A DNA stretch of 64,000 nt from Chloroflexota bacterium (GTDB lineage: Bacteria; Chloroflexota; Dehalococcoidia; Lucifugimonadales; UBA3495), in NCBI GenBank assembly GCA_022573285.1, contig JACZUF010000013.1:1-64000 (forward strand), written 5' to 3'. A model generated the notes under the pieces. The model saw only the letters and a program-made list of their open reading frames with translations, searched no databases and was not told where the DNA came from. Both the position numbers and the translations under genes were made by a program. This document shows positions 43,377 to 52,629 of this stretch, one piece after another (within the stretch, counting starts at the first letter, position 1; each line of letters starts with the position of its first letter).

Positions 43377-44111
43377 TCACCCCAGGGTGAAAAAGAATGT
43401 AGCGCCCTGCTCCACTTCGGCCTCGGCCCAGACACGTCCCCCGTGGCGGTGGATGATGCGCTGAACGGTGGCCAGTCCGATGCCGGTGCCGGAAAACTCG
43501 GTCATGGCGTGGAGCCGCTGGAAGGCGCCGAAGAGATTGGCCGCGTAGGCCATATCGAAGCCGGCGCCGTCGTCCCGCACGAAATAGGCCGGCCGGCCAT
43601 CCTTTTCGGTAACGCCGAACTCAATTGTTGCTGTTGGATGGTTCCCGGTAAATTTCCAGGCATTCCCCATAAGGTTATCCAGCACCGTGCGCAATAGGTG
43701 CGGGTCTCCCATTGTAACGGCTCCCTCCGCCACTTCAAAGGTCACTTGACGTCCTGAGTCCTCTCGTTGCAGCTCCGTGGCCACCAGCCGGGCTATGGAG
43801 CTCAGGTCCACCTGTTCGCGGCGAATGTCTCCCCGCGTCACCCGGGACAGATTCAGCAGATCGTCGATTAATATACCCATCCGCTGACTGGCGGCGCGGG
43901 TGAGCCCCAGATAGTCTTTCCCCTGCTCATCCAACTTGTCCCCGTAGTCTTCAAGTAATGCCTGGCTGAAACCGTCGATGCTCCGCAGGGGCGACCGCAG
44001 GTCGTGGGAGACCGAGTAGTTGAAGGCTTCCAACTCTTCGTTGACTGCGGCAAGCTCGATGTCGCGGCGTTGCAGGTCTTCCGTCATCTTATTGAATGCG
44101 TCCGCCAGCAT
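43377..44111 (-). CDS. Sensor histidine kinase, C-terminal half (after frameshift)
   Basis: This ORF holds the end of a HAMP domain, the HisKA H-box in NYSVSHDLRSPLRSIDGF, and the HATPase motifs NLMGNAWKFT, DDGAGFD and GTGIGLATVQRIIHRHGG. Its start codon lies inside the HAMP domain. The preceding frame reads VIAGGDLSTRVEVGSRDEIG, which joins the upstream ORF (44125-45258) if one G is removed at 44171-44172. The two ORFs are therefore one kinase gene broken by one extra base, or a sequencing error. The ATG at 44111 is only the first in-frame start. Confidence 0.8.
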   Translation of the reverse strand: MLADAFNKMTEDLQRRDIELAAVNEELEAFNYSVSHDLRSPLRSIDGFSQALLEDYGDKLDEQGKDYLGLTRAASQRMGILIDDLLNLSRVTRGDIRREQVDLSSIARLVATELQREDSGRQVTFEVAEGAVTMGDPHLLRTVLDNLMGNAWKFTGNHPTATIEFGVTEKDGRPAYFVRDDGAGFDMAYAANLFGAFQRLHAMTEFSGTGIGLATVQRIIHRHGGRVWAEAEVEQGATFFFTLG

Positions 44112-44124
44112 TCCGATCTCGTCT

Positions 44125-45258
44125 CTAGAACCGACCTCGACTCTGGTGGAGAGGTCGCCTCCAGCAATAACCGTGCGTGGCCCGGGTCAACCGTTCCAAT
44201 GGACGGATTGTCCGCCACGTGACCCACAGCGCCATCGCGCAGATATACAGGAAAACACCTGTCAAAGCGACCAAGAACCACTGGATCTGGTCAATTTTCT
44301 CGCGGGCCTCCCGCTCGAACATGCCTATGGCCACGGTACTCTGCCGCACCAGAGGCTCGCTGCTGGCCGCAATCGCCTCGGCGGCCTCCAATCCCTCGGC
44401 AAACTCCTCCGCCACGGGAATCAAGGCCTGGATATCCTCGTAAAATTCATCCCACAGCACCGACAAGCCGTTTATCGGGTCCAGCAACTCCCGCCTGAGG
44501 GCGCCGCCAACCGGGCGCAAGGCCAGGGCCGGGTCGCCGTCGAGTAAAACTCGCAATACGTCGTCGGTGTTTCCGGAATCTTCGGCCAGATCCGGCGCGT
44601 TTTGCCGCGGGTCCTGGGCTATCTCCGACACCCGGAAGCGCATCCGGCTCAGGGCCTGGCCAACTCCGGTGAGCGCGGCCGAGGAGTTGAGGTCCACCTC
44701 GCTTTCCCCGGATAGCTCGAGGGTTTCCAATGCCCGGTCATGGGCTAGAAACAGGGCTGGGAAACGGCCGGTGACTTGCAAGGCCAGCTCCTGTACTTGC
44801 CGGCCGGCCGGGGCCGTTTCGCTAACCACCGTCGCATTCCGGTAGATGGGCTGCCAAATCTTGTCGATACGGTCGAACTGAGATTGGATGTAGGCCGGCG
44901 CCACCGGCAGATCAAAAGCGGTCCCGAGAGTGCCGAAGGCCAGGCCCCCATCGCGCAGCGCTTTCAAGTTCAAGTCGAATTCGTTGGCTGCTTGCTGCAG
45001 CCTGCCGCCGGACTGTTGGTCGCCGCCGATGGCCTTGGCCGCGCGGTCGACTATGCGCTGGACGGCCAACCGCTGCTCCGTGGCCACAGTCACTACCGAA
45101 GCGACGCCACCTTGCTGGCGCACCTGAAGAAAGACCGCGCCGATGGCGAACAGCATCAGCACGGCCATGACCGACAGTCCTAACCCTACCTTGCGGGTAA
45201 GGCTGGCGCCGACCCAGCCAAAGATGTTCATTGTTGCGAAGGCAGAGGTCAATGCCAT
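44125..45258 (-). CDS. Sensor histidine kinase, N-terminal half with PilJ-like sensor (before frameshift)
   Basis: Membrane helix 1 lies at about 27-47. A PilJ-type extracytoplasmic domain follows with the signature ATEQRLAVQRIVDRA and ANEFDLNLKAL, and helix 2 lies at about 325-348. The HAMP start reads WRTIRPLERLTRATH. The frame then departs from the HAMP pattern and stops at 44125. Its continuation is the ORF at 43377-44111. The GGGAAT before the ATG is a modest ribosome-binding site. The intact protein would be about 625 residues. Confidence 0.8.
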   Translation of the reverse strand: MALTSAFATMNIFGWVGASLTRKVGLGLSVMAVLMLFAIGAVFLQVRQQGGVASVVTVATEQRLAVQRIVDRAAKAIGGDQQSGGRLQQAANEFDLNLKALRDGGLAFGTLGTAFDLPVAPAYIQSQFDRIDKIWQPIYRNATVVSETAPAGRQVQELALQVTGRFPALFLAHDRALETLELSGESEVDLNSSAALTGVGQALSRMRFRVSEIAQDPRQNAPDLAEDSGNTDDVLRVLLDGDPALALRPVGGALRRELLDPINGLSVLWDEFYEDIQALIPVAEEFAEGLEAAEAIAASSEPLVRQSTVAIGMFEREAREKIDQIQWFLVALTGVFLYICAMALWVTWRTIRPLERLTRATHGYCWRRPLHQSRGRF

Positions 45259-45607
45259 CGATGGATTCCCAGCGAAATTGCCTTATTTATGAGGTTTATC
45301 GGAAATGGAGGCCTCGCCGCCCAACAGATTGTACACCGGCCTTGGTTCTGCCGCCCGTGAATTTCCATTCGGAATTAAAGAAGAGGTTGCCTCCGGGATG
45401 AGAGTAGACGGCCTCCACCAAATGGTGGTACGGCTAGAATTCACTGGAAAGCGTGAAGTGGCCACGCCGAGCAGGAGCTCCAACCCTAGGCGGGATAGGG
45501 CGGCGTTGCCTGAATAATCCACATTTGGCCTATTACGTTTCGGGAATGACGGTGGGCCAGACTGACCTTGATGTTACAATTGCTGCTCAAATACAGTCTG
45601 GTTCCCC
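45259..45607. other. Intergenic region between kinase and Crp/Fnr genes
   Basis: No gene is supported; the short ORFs 45305-45517 and 45283-45522 lack ribosome-binding sites and recognisable content. The region holds the divergent promoters. TTGATG followed 18 bp later by TACAGT (about 45571-45600) is a weak candidate for the Crp/Fnr gene. Confidence 0.4.
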
Positions 45608-46315
45608 GTGGCGGTGGTGCCGATGGACCGCATGACAACTCCCGAATTTCTCGCCAAGGTTCCCATCTTCGAAAACCTCACCCCCGAGCAGCTTAAGCCT
45701 CTGGGTGAGAAGATGCGCACCAGGAAATACCAACGGGGCGAGGTGGTGTTCCATCAGGACGACCCCGGCGACCGGATGCACATTATCGTCCAAGGGCGCG
45801 TGCGCATATCCATAGATTCGTATGACGGCCGTGAAAAGGACGTAGCCCTGCTGAATCCCGGCGACTGCTTCGGTGAGATGGCCCTCTTGGACGGCTCAAA
45901 CCGCTCCGCCAACGCCACCGCGGTGGACGACATCGAGACCCTGGTCCTGCTTCGTGACGACTTCATCAAGTTCATCGGGGAGTATCCCCAGGTGGCGGCC
46001 CAGACCACCGCGATCTTGACCAACCGCCTGCGGAACACCAATCAGATGATGGGTGACCTGGCGTTTCTGGACGTACCCACCCGCGTGGCCAAGCAACTCA
46101 TTGGACTTGCCGAGAACCAACTGGGCGGGGCCGCTCCCGACGGGCCCGTCGAGATATCCATCGGCCAGGACGAGCTGGCGCGCCTGGTGGGCTCAACCCG
46201 CGAGACCGTGAGCCGCGCCCTGACCAGCTACCGCCGCATGGGACTGCTCACCACCTCCCACCGCCGCATCTCCATCACCGACCTGGACGGCCTTGAAAGC
46301 ATGGCGTCCGACTAG
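45608..46315 (+). CDS. Crp/Fnr family transcriptional regulator, 235 aa
   Basis: The cyclic-nucleotide-binding-type jelly roll has GDRMHIIVQGRVRI, LNPGDCFGEMALLDGSNRSA with the Glu-Arg-like phosphate-binding cassette region, and a dimerisation helix. The C-terminal helix-turn-helix reads IGQDELARLVGSTRETVSRALTS. No Fnr-type cysteine cluster is present at the N-terminus. The FGEMALL and R-S-A segment is compatible with cNMP binding, so a link to the nearby cyclase-domain regulator is plausible. The GTG at 45608 and the internal ATGs at 45623 and 45632 are all possible starts. Confidence 0.9.
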   Translation: MAVVPMDRMTTPEFLAKVPIFENLTPEQLKPLGEKMRTRKYQRGEVVFHQDDPGDRMHIIVQGRVRISIDSYDGREKDVALLNPGDCFGEMALLDGSNRSANATAVDDIETLVLLRDDFIKFIGEYPQVAAQTTAILTNRLRNTNQMMGDLAFLDVPTRVAKQLIGLAENQLGGAAPDGPVEISIGQDELARLVGSTRETVSRALTSYRRMGLLTTSHRRISITDLDGLESMASD

Positions 46316-46386
46316 GTCTCGGTCTTCTCTCGCCGCCCAGGTTATGTTCGCTCCAAACCTAATCGATAAGTATTTGCCGGCGACCG

Positions 46387-48657
46387 CTACCTGGAAGCGG
46401 CTTTCACCGCCTTGCGGTATCTAAAAAGGGCCGGCTCCACGTAGGCGCTGGGAGAAGACAAAGCGTCATCGATGATCTGTAATACGGCGGAGATGACCGG
46501 CTCCTTCAACAGGCCGGACCGCTTTTCCTCGGTATCCGTCATCGGCACGTACCCAGGCTGCCCTAGGTTCTGTTGGTCCAAGATCTCGGCCGCCTTTTTG
46601 ACCGCATCCTCGATCTCCTGCTGGCTAACCACGCCGTGTAGTTTCCAGTTGGCGATGATTGCACCGTCGATCCGCTCGGTGGCCCGGTCCTTCATCTCTT
46701 CGATCTGGCTGAAGTTGGGTACGCCACTACACCCGATGCCCCGGTGTACCCAGGGTTCCACGTAGGCGACCATGCTATGAGCGTAGCTCAATAAGAGCGT
46801 TTCTTTTGCTTCAGGCTCGGCCAGCTTTTCGATTTCCAATGCCGGGAAAGTCAAAAGGTCCCTCCTCGATATATCCGGCGAAGGGGAATCCTCCATCATC
46901 CTCTGGACCTGGTCGACATCGATCATGTGGTAATGCATGGAGTGAAGGTGGCTGGGGTTCGGCGCCGGGACCCAGGCTGTGTTTCCTCCGCTCTTGGGGT
47001 GGTCTATCTTCTTCTCTAACATCTCCGCCATGGCCCGGTTCCTGACCTGCATCCCCTTGCCGATTTTCCCCTGGTTATGTACCCCAGCCCGGAGGCTCAC
47101 AGCAACATTGTGCAGCTCATAACTGGTATTGAAAACGGACTTGGTAAGATCGTCCCTCAGGTCAACCGGCCCGGCATGGGTCTGCACCCGGATCTGGGAA
47201 CCCGTCCGGTCCAAGAACCCGGTATTGGTGAAGAAAGTCCGGCTCTGGGCCGCCCTGAGCGATTCCGCGAGTTGCAGGGTCATCCCAAGCTCTTCGTTCA
47301 TGATGCCGATGAGCATGGCGCCTTTGGCCAGACCCAACCTATCTTCGACGGCCTCAAAGAACCGCACCTGCTCGGCCACTTCTTCGGAGGTCTGCAGTTT
47401 GGGGGTAACTTGGTAAACGTACCCCTTCTTGCTGTTGGGTCCTCTAACGGGTGGGTGGCTGGAACCTGGCGCACCGTCTGAACCATGGTCGTGGGCGGTG
47501 GCGATCAAAGTCGTCAGCAAGACCCCAAGGATCCTTTCCGGAATCTGATGTCCGTCCACTTTTACCATGTCCGTATACATGTGCAACGAGACGTTGCGGA
47601 CGGACATCAAGCTGGTTCCCTTCATCGTCTGAGCGGCCCCGTAAACGTCGATGAAGCCGATGTCGGAATTCATGGTCTTGAGAGCGCCGCGGGAACTGTA
47701 CGCTTGGATGTCACCCCTGATCAGCCCCAGGTAGTTTCGTAGCGCCAATACCATGTCCTCTGCATCGACGATGGCCACCGCGTCCTCAAAATCGACTATG
47801 GTGGTGACGGCCGACTCCACCACGAGGTCCTTGAATTGGCCGTTCTCCTCATTGACCTTGCCGCCTTCGTAGAGCTGGAATCGTATCTTCAGGCCATTGT
47901 CTTCCAGGAAGAACTCGGTCAGTTGGTCTTCGTGCTGGTTGAATCCAATGAACTTGGCGGGGTCTTGTAATCCGGATTCGGCACCGTTAGCGGTACGGCC
48001 GATAAGTTCGTACCTACCGTCCGGGTTTGGGCGCGCGGAGTAAGACACGAAATCATTGAATCCTAGGCCGTTCTCCCACTGGGCCAGGTGGCTATCCAGA
48101 TATTCATTGGTCCGGTCCACCACCATCCGCAGCCGCTCGATGCGGCTCGCCTCGCGGTCTATCTCGGGGTTTATGTCACTAAGGAAATAGGCATCGTAGA
48201 GACTGCCCCATCTGGCGTTGGCGCCGCCGACCGCCATGCTCGCGTTGTTGACCGGAGTAACTAGCTCGGGACCGTTTTGGGACATTTCGAGGTCGAGCTG
48301 CGGAGTCGTCATGCTAAATTCGACGGTGGTTTCCGATGAATTTTCCGGTTCCAGGTAGCCCTCATGCACCAGAAACTGCCCAAACTCCGCTGCGTCTTTG
48401 GCCGCAGACTCGGCGGTGGGCTCCCAACCTGCTTTCCGCTTTTCGAGGTAATATTCGTCGATCCTCGATTGCCGGTCGGCGCGCTTGGCCAGAAGTTCCC
48501 GGTTCCTGGGATCAAATTGCAGCACCAGTTCGCCAAGTATGGAGAACACCTCTTCTACGGTCCTACCCGTAGCCGGAACAACCTCGTCTCTGACGAACGC
48601 GTACAGTACTTCGTCGATTTCCACGGATGCTCCAGATGGCAGCATTAAGGTCGTCAT
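46387..48657 (-). CDS. glcB: Malate synthase G
   Basis: Motifs of the G isoform are seen: VVDFEDAVAIVDAEDMVLALRN, SLMSVRNVSLHMYT, KLQTSEEVAEQVRFFEAVED, IGIMNEELGMTLQL, FFTNTGFLDRTG and VHNQGKIGKGMQV. The active-site Asp/Arg regions are present. The enzyme condenses glyoxylate and acetyl-CoA to malate. At 756 aa it is somewhat longer than usual because of an extended N-terminal part. The ATG at 48657 (MTTLMLPSG) has GGAGCC upstream, and the track start adds 34 residues. No isocitrate lyase is in the window. It follows serC by 82 bp on the same strand. Confidence 0.92.
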   Translation of the reverse strand: MTTLMLPSGASVEIDEVLYAFVRDEVVPATGRTVEEVFSILGELVLQFDPRNRELLAKRADRQSRIDEYYLEKRKAGWEPTAESAAKDAAEFGQFLVHEGYLEPENSSETTVEFSMTTPQLDLEMSQNGPELVTPVNNASMAVGGANARWGSLYDAYFLSDINPEIDREASRIERLRMVVDRTNEYLDSHLAQWENGLGFNDFVSYSARPNPDGRYELIGRTANGAESGLQDPAKFIGFNQHEDQLTEFFLEDNGLKIRFQLYEGGKVNEENGQFKDLVVESAVTTIVDFEDAVAIVDAEDMVLALRNYLGLIRGDIQAYSSRGALKTMNSDIGFIDVYGAAQTMKGTSLMSVRNVSLHMYTDMVKVDGHQIPERILGVLLTTLIATAHDHGSDGAPGSSHPPVRGPNSKKGYVYQVTPKLQTSEEVAEQVRFFEAVEDRLGLAKGAMLIGIMNEELGMTLQLAESLRAAQSRTFFTNTGFLDRTGSQIRVQTHAGPVDLRDDLTKSVFNTSYELHNVAVSLRAGVHNQGKIGKGMQVRNRAMAEMLEKKIDHPKSGGNTAWVPAPNPSHLHSMHYHMIDVDQVQRMMEDSPSPDISRRDLLTFPALEIEKLAEPEAKETLLLSYAHSMVAYVEPWVHRGIGCSGVPNFSQIEEMKDRATERIDGAIIANWKLHGVVSQQEIEDAVKKAAEILDQQNLGQPGYVPMTDTEEKRSGLLKEPVISAVLQIIDDALSSPSAYVEPALFRYRKAVKAASR

Positions 48658-48739
48658 TCTTGGCTCCGATTTTGTTTGGTGCAGGTTTACTTGGCCTCGC
48701 GCCCGGTAATAGCAACTGCTCGAATGCGGAGATCGAACT

Positions 48740-49819
48740 TTAGCCGTGGGTCCGCTCAAATTCTTTCATGAATGACACCAAGGCCTCTACGCCCTCTCTC
48801 GGAAAGGCATTGTAGATCGAAGCCCGGATGCCACCCACCGAGCGGTGGCCCTTGAGTTCAACAAGCCCTTCCGCGGTCGACTCGTTGGCAAATTGGGTCT
48901 CCAACTCGGGGCTGGGCAGACGGAAAGTCACATTCATTCGGGACCTATTCTCGGGCAGGGCGTGGCCACGGTAGAACTCGGACGAGTCGAGCTCGTCATA
49001 TAGCAACCTGGCTTTGTCCTCGTTCAGAAGTTCCATGTGCTCCAGGCCGCCCTGTTCAGCAAGCCATTTGACCACCAACCCTAGGATGTAAATCGAGAAT
49101 ACCGGCGGCGTGTTGTAGGCTGAATGTCCCTTGCAGTGGGTGTTGTAATTGAGCATCACAGGAAGACTTTCAGGGCTGCGGGACAGCAGGTCGTCTCGAA
49201 TCATCACCAGTGTGACCCCTGCCGCCCCCAGGTTTTTCTGCGCGCCGGCGTAGATCAGGCCGTATCGCGTGACATCGATCGGTTTGCTGAAGATATTGGA
49301 CGAAAGGTCCGCCACCAGAGGAACACTGCCTACGTCCGGCTCCGTGGGCCATTCGGTCCCGTAGATGGTGTTGTTTCCGGTGAAGTGCACGTAATCGGCC
49401 TCAGGGTCGAGATGCAATTCATCCTGATTGGGGACGCGGTCGAAGTTCCGTTCCTCGGTGGAACCTGCTACCCGTATGTCGCCGATTTTTTGCGCGTCTT
49501 GCAGCGCCAATCTGGCGAAGTTGCCGGTGACTATGTGATCGGCCTTGCCGTCCGGGGTCAAGAGGTTCATGGGCACCATGGAGAATTGCAGCGAAGCGCC
49601 GCCCTGAAGAAACAAAATATGATAGTTGTCCGGAATTCCGGCCAGCTTGCGGATGTCTTCTTCCGCGCTCTCGATCATCCCCTGGACCGGTTTTGACCGA
49701 TGACTCATCTCCAGCAAAGACATCCCTGCACCGGGAATCGAGACCAAGTCCCTCTGGGCTTCTTGAAGCACCGGCGCAGGTAATGTTGCCGGTCCCGCAG
49801 CAAAATTATAGATACTCAC
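48740..49819 (-). CDS. serC: Phosphoserine aminotransferase
   Basis: The class V aminotransferase of the SerC type is seen from YNFAAGPATLPAPVLQEAQ, MSLLEMSHRSKP, LFLQGGASLQFSMVP, the PLP lysine in YAGAQKNLGAAG and GGIRASIYNAF. It makes 3-phosphoserine in serine synthesis and can also serve pyridoxine synthesis. The start is GTG at 49819 with AAGAGA upstream. It is placed before malate synthase G in what looks like one operon. Confidence 0.94.
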   Translation of the reverse strand: MSIYNFAAGPATLPAPVLQEAQRDLVSIPGAGMSLLEMSHRSKPVQGMIESAEEDIRKLAGIPDNYHILFLQGGASLQFSMVPMNLLTPDGKADHIVTGNFARLALQDAQKIGDIRVAGSTEERNFDRVPNQDELHLDPEADYVHFTGNNTIYGTEWPTEPDVGSVPLVADLSSNIFSKPIDVTRYGLIYAGAQKNLGAAGVTLVMIRDDLLSRSPESLPVMLNYNTHCKGHSAYNTPPVFSIYILGLVVKWLAEQGGLEHMELLNEDKARLLYDELDSSEFYRGHALPENRSRMNVTFRLPSPELETQFANESTAEGLVELKGHRSVGGIRASIYNAFPREGVEALVSFMKEFERTHG

Positions 49820-50398
49820 TGATGATCTCTTTCGCCCTTCCCAGCGCCCTCAAATTTAGATACCAAAACCAAACAACAAACTATGCTAGCCGACCCCGAA
49901 TACTTTGGCAAACTGGGAAACCTCCAAGAGGGTTGACCCTCCTACCTCCGCTATGCCACATCCGCCAACTAATGTACCCAGGACTCAATTCCTACGCCTC
50001 CCGTCTTTGACGAGAAGCCGTCTGGGCTATCCCTAGTCCAAAGAGCGGAGCTGCGGCTTCCGGGTCAGGGGCCTCCGTACCTGTCGCCAAGACAGTCCCA
50101 GCAGTCCCGCATCCCCTGGACCAGTCAGACCCCCTCGTTGTATCTGCCGGAGCACCATCGTGCGATGCCGTTCGTTTACGTTGAATGGGATTGTGTCTCT
50201 TCTCATGGGGCGCCATTTTCCTGGGCTAATCAGGGATGTCATCTTCTCCGGTCTACCACATCTGGTTTGACACATGAGGTAATTCGGATTAAAATCGTAA
50301 CGATTGTGACGGTATTCAACGCAGACAGAACTTAACATAACTTTTCGGTCACACAAGTTCGGTCGCAGGCAACGATTTGCCGAGGGAGCGAAACTCAG
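49820..50398. other. Intergenic region with divergent promoters
   Basis: I see no gene in these 579 bp. The listed ORFs are low-complexity shadows. A GAGGGTTGACCCTC palindrome lies at about 49931, and a good plus-strand promoter at 50267-50295. No riboswitch could be recognised. Confidence 0.45.
50267..50295 (+). promoter_or_regulatory. Sigma-70 promoter of the coiled-coil protein gene
   Basis: TTGACA (50267-50272) and TAAAAT (50290-50295) are separated by 17 bp. The -35 is perfect. The predicted leader is about 95 nt. Confidence 0.75.
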
Positions 50399-51241
50399 AT
50401 GGTAGAAAACAGTCAAGGGTCGCAAGGACTCGAAGCGGGCCACCAGCCAGAGGCAACTCCGAAAGAAGGAAACAAGCAGTCATTGTTGCTTAAGCTCGCC
50501 GAACGGACCGTTCTCCAGGCCGAAGCCTTGGCGCAAGAGATTACTGACCATGCCAGGCAAGAGAGCGAAGCCGAGGGCGCCAAAATTCTAGCGGAATATA
50601 CGGAAAAAGCTAAATCTGAAGCTCAGCAGACGATCGAGTCCGCCCAACTCCGTAGCGAAACCCTCCTCAATGAGGCAGCTGCCGAAGCCCTCGCAGAAAG
50701 CGAAAAGACGTTGAAAAAGGCTCGATCAGAAAGCGAAAAGACGTTGAGCAAGGCTCGATCAGAAAGCGAAAAGATGGTGAGCAAGGCTCGATCAGAAAGT
50801 GAAGACGATTTGGACAAGGCCCAGACCGAAAGTCAGGAGATCCTGGGTAAGGCCCGGCAGGAAGCGCAGGCCATCATCAAAACTTCACAAACCCGCGCGG
50901 AAAGCACCGAATCCAATGCCAGGATGAAAGCAGAGTTCATGATCAGACAGACGACCCAGAACGTTGCCGAAGGAATCCGAAGCGCGGTCTTGGAAATTTG
51001 CAATAACCTGCTGCCGGCTGTGGAAGAATTCGGGAATGAAGCCCCGGGAGCACTCATCGCTAACCAGGCTGACGGAGCTTCGGCAATTGAGACGAAGATG
51101 CTGGAAAACGCGGCCTCCAGCGAGACAGCGGAGAGCTCTTCTTCGCCGGACTCGGTTCGCACCAATACCGGTACTCAATCTTCGGACAGGGCATCCGGCG
51201 GGAAGGCCAAGTCTTCTGCCAGTAAGAAGATTGCGGCGTGA
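50399..51241 (+). CDS. Long coiled-coil protein of unknown function, 280 aa
   Basis: The protein is highly charged and helical. Residues about 30-190 form a continuous coiled-coil rich in Ala, Glu, Lys and Ser, with three near-identical 11-residue units of the type ESEKTLSKARS. A conserved-looking segment (AEGIRSAVLEICNNLLPAVEEF) follows, then a Ser/Ala-rich tail ending in KKIAA. It resembles DivIVA-like or ATP-synthase-stalk-like coils, but no family can be named. There is no membrane helix. It has its own strong promoter and a strong terminator, so it is a single-gene transcript. Confidence 0.75.
   Translation: MVENSQGSQGLEAGHQPEATPKEGNKQSLLLKLAERTVLQAEALAQEITDHARQESEAEGAKILAEYTEKAKSEAQQTIESAQLRSETLLNEAAAEALAESEKTLKKARSESEKTLSKARSESEKMVSKARSESEDDLDKAQTESQEILGKARQEAQAIIKTSQTRAESTESNARMKAEFMIRQTTQNVAEGIRSAVLEICNNLLPAVEEFGNEAPGALIANQADGASAIETKMLENAASSETAESSSSPDSVRTNTGTQSSDRASGGKAKSSASKKIAA
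50695..50793 (+). repeat. Three 33-bp coding tandem repeats
   Basis: Units at 50695-50727, 50728-50760 and 50761-50793 start AGAAAGCGAAAAGA and end GGCTCGATC. They keep the 11-residue period of the coiled coil and probably arose by slippage. Confidence 0.85.
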
Positions 51242-51313
51242 CAAGGTTTTTACACTAAGGAAAGCGCTTCGGGACTCAATTTAAGGAGCGCAGCGTGCAT
51301 TGGAGAACGACTG

Positions 51314-51351
51314 AACCCCACGACATGATAATCGTCGTGGGGTTCGTTTTT
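51314..51351 (+). terminator. Rho-independent terminator after the coiled-coil gene
   Basis: AACCCCACGA and TCGTGGGGTT form a perfect stem of at least 10 bp, followed by CGTTTTT. Confidence 0.85.
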
Positions 51352-51435
51352 AAGGTCATCCAATGGGTCACGCCATTAACGCAATTCTCCCAGGCACCGC
51401 CCGATTCCTCAGTCACCTATTAAGGCAATTTCATC

Positions 51436-52107
51436 TTATCGGTCGCCACCGGCCACCGACCGCAGTCTGGCCGCCCTTGCGAAGTCCCTTTCAGATTCAG
51501 CGTATTTGCCGAGACGCTTCAACGTGACTCCCCGGTTGTTGTAGGCGTCTGAATAATCGGGGTTGAGGCGGATTGCTTCGTCGTAGTCCTTTAAGGAACG
51601 AGCATACTGGCACAACCTGGACAGGGTGTTTCCCCGGTTGATGTAGACCTCCGTATCTGTGGGGTCGAGACGGATGGCTTCGTCGTAGTCCTCGATGGCA
51701 CGCTCATGCTGACCTAGGTCGTGGTAGGCGGTCCCCCGGTTATTGTAGGCTGCGGAACATTCTGGGTTGAGGCGGACGGCCTCATCGTAGTCTTCGATGG
51801 CACGCTCATTTTGACCTAAGGCGTGGTAGGCGGTCCCCCGGTTGTTGTAGGCCGCGAAATCTCCAGGGTCGAGGCGGACGGCCTGATCGTAGTCCTCGAT
51901 GGCACGCTCTTGTTTACCTAGGGCGTGGTAGGCGTTCCCCCGGTTGTTGTAGGCCGCGGCATGCTTAGGGTTGAGGCGGACGGCCTCATCGTAGCCCTCT
52001 ATGGCATTCTCATGTTGACCTAGGGCGTAATAACCGATCCCGATCTGCCTTCGCAACTCGGCCAGTTCGTCCAATAGCTGCTTTTTCGTTTTTCTCTCGT
52101 CTTTCAT
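51436..52107 (-). CDS. TPR-repeat protein, 223 aa
   Basis: Five tetratricopeptide repeats of 34 residues follow each other after a short charged N-terminus (KTKKQLLDELAELRRQ). Each has the form AYNNRGxAYHALGQ-x-ERAIEDYDEAVRLNP. There is no signal peptide or catalytic domain. TPRs form protein-binding solenoids. The repeats are also strongly similar at DNA level (102-bp period), so the array may change length easily. Confidence 0.88.
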   Translation of the reverse strand: MKDERKTKKQLLDELAELRRQIGIGYYALGQHENAIEGYDEAVRLNPKHAAAYNNRGNAYHALGKQERAIEDYDQAVRLDPGDFAAYNNRGTAYHALGQNERAIEDYDEAVRLNPECSAAYNNRGTAYHDLGQHERAIEDYDEAIRLDPTDTEVYINRGNTLSRLCQYARSLKDYDEAIRLNPDYSDAYNNRGVTLKRLGKYAESERDFARAARLRSVAGGDR

Positions 52108-52145
52108 GCGAGGCTTACATCGGTATGGAAGGTCGGGTTCTGGTC

Positions 52146-52151
52146 ATTATA
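52146..52151 (-). promoter_or_regulatory. -10 box (TATAAT) of the TPR gene
   Basis: A perfect TATAAT lies about 40 bp upstream of the ATG on the minus strand. The -35 region is poor. Confidence 0.5.
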
Positions 52152-52629
52152 GTAAATTGGGAGAACCGTCGAAAAGGTTGCCGGTTTTTCTTAAATTAGT
52201 GGAGACGGGACCGGCCTACTCTTTCCCGGATGGGGGATTCGCTCCTCTCGATGTCCATTATCGTGGAATAGTAATACGGCCGCATCTACATGTCCACAAC
52301 AACCAGGTCCGTGGTTCTCCGAAACGGGAGCGCCATGCGCCCTAATAACGTCGGGGATAAAATAACGCCCTCCAAATGTACTTGGATTCGTGGCGTTTAA
52401 AGATAAACGCCCCAAATAATGATGCTGGAGCATCAATTCGCATATTGGCGGAGACGGCGGTGCGGATTCAGACCGGAAAAAGTGCACCCGCGAGACACCT
52501 GAGGAGGTGGGTCTGGTCACCATGGCGCAAATATCGGAATGTACGTTCTTTCTTAACCAAAAGACACAAGGAGGTCCATTCAAGATATGCGTCCAACTCC
52601 GAATGGGTACTTAGACTGGTTGGTGTGGG
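52152..52629. other. Non-coding or degraded region
   Basis: I find no supported gene in this stretch. Short ORFs on both strands have either no ribosome-binding site or no protein-like composition. Confidence 0.4.

Noticed and set aside
52191-52583. 130-aa minus-strand ORF
   Set aside because: It has no ribosome-binding site, and its Pro/His/Cys-rich composition is unlike a real protein.
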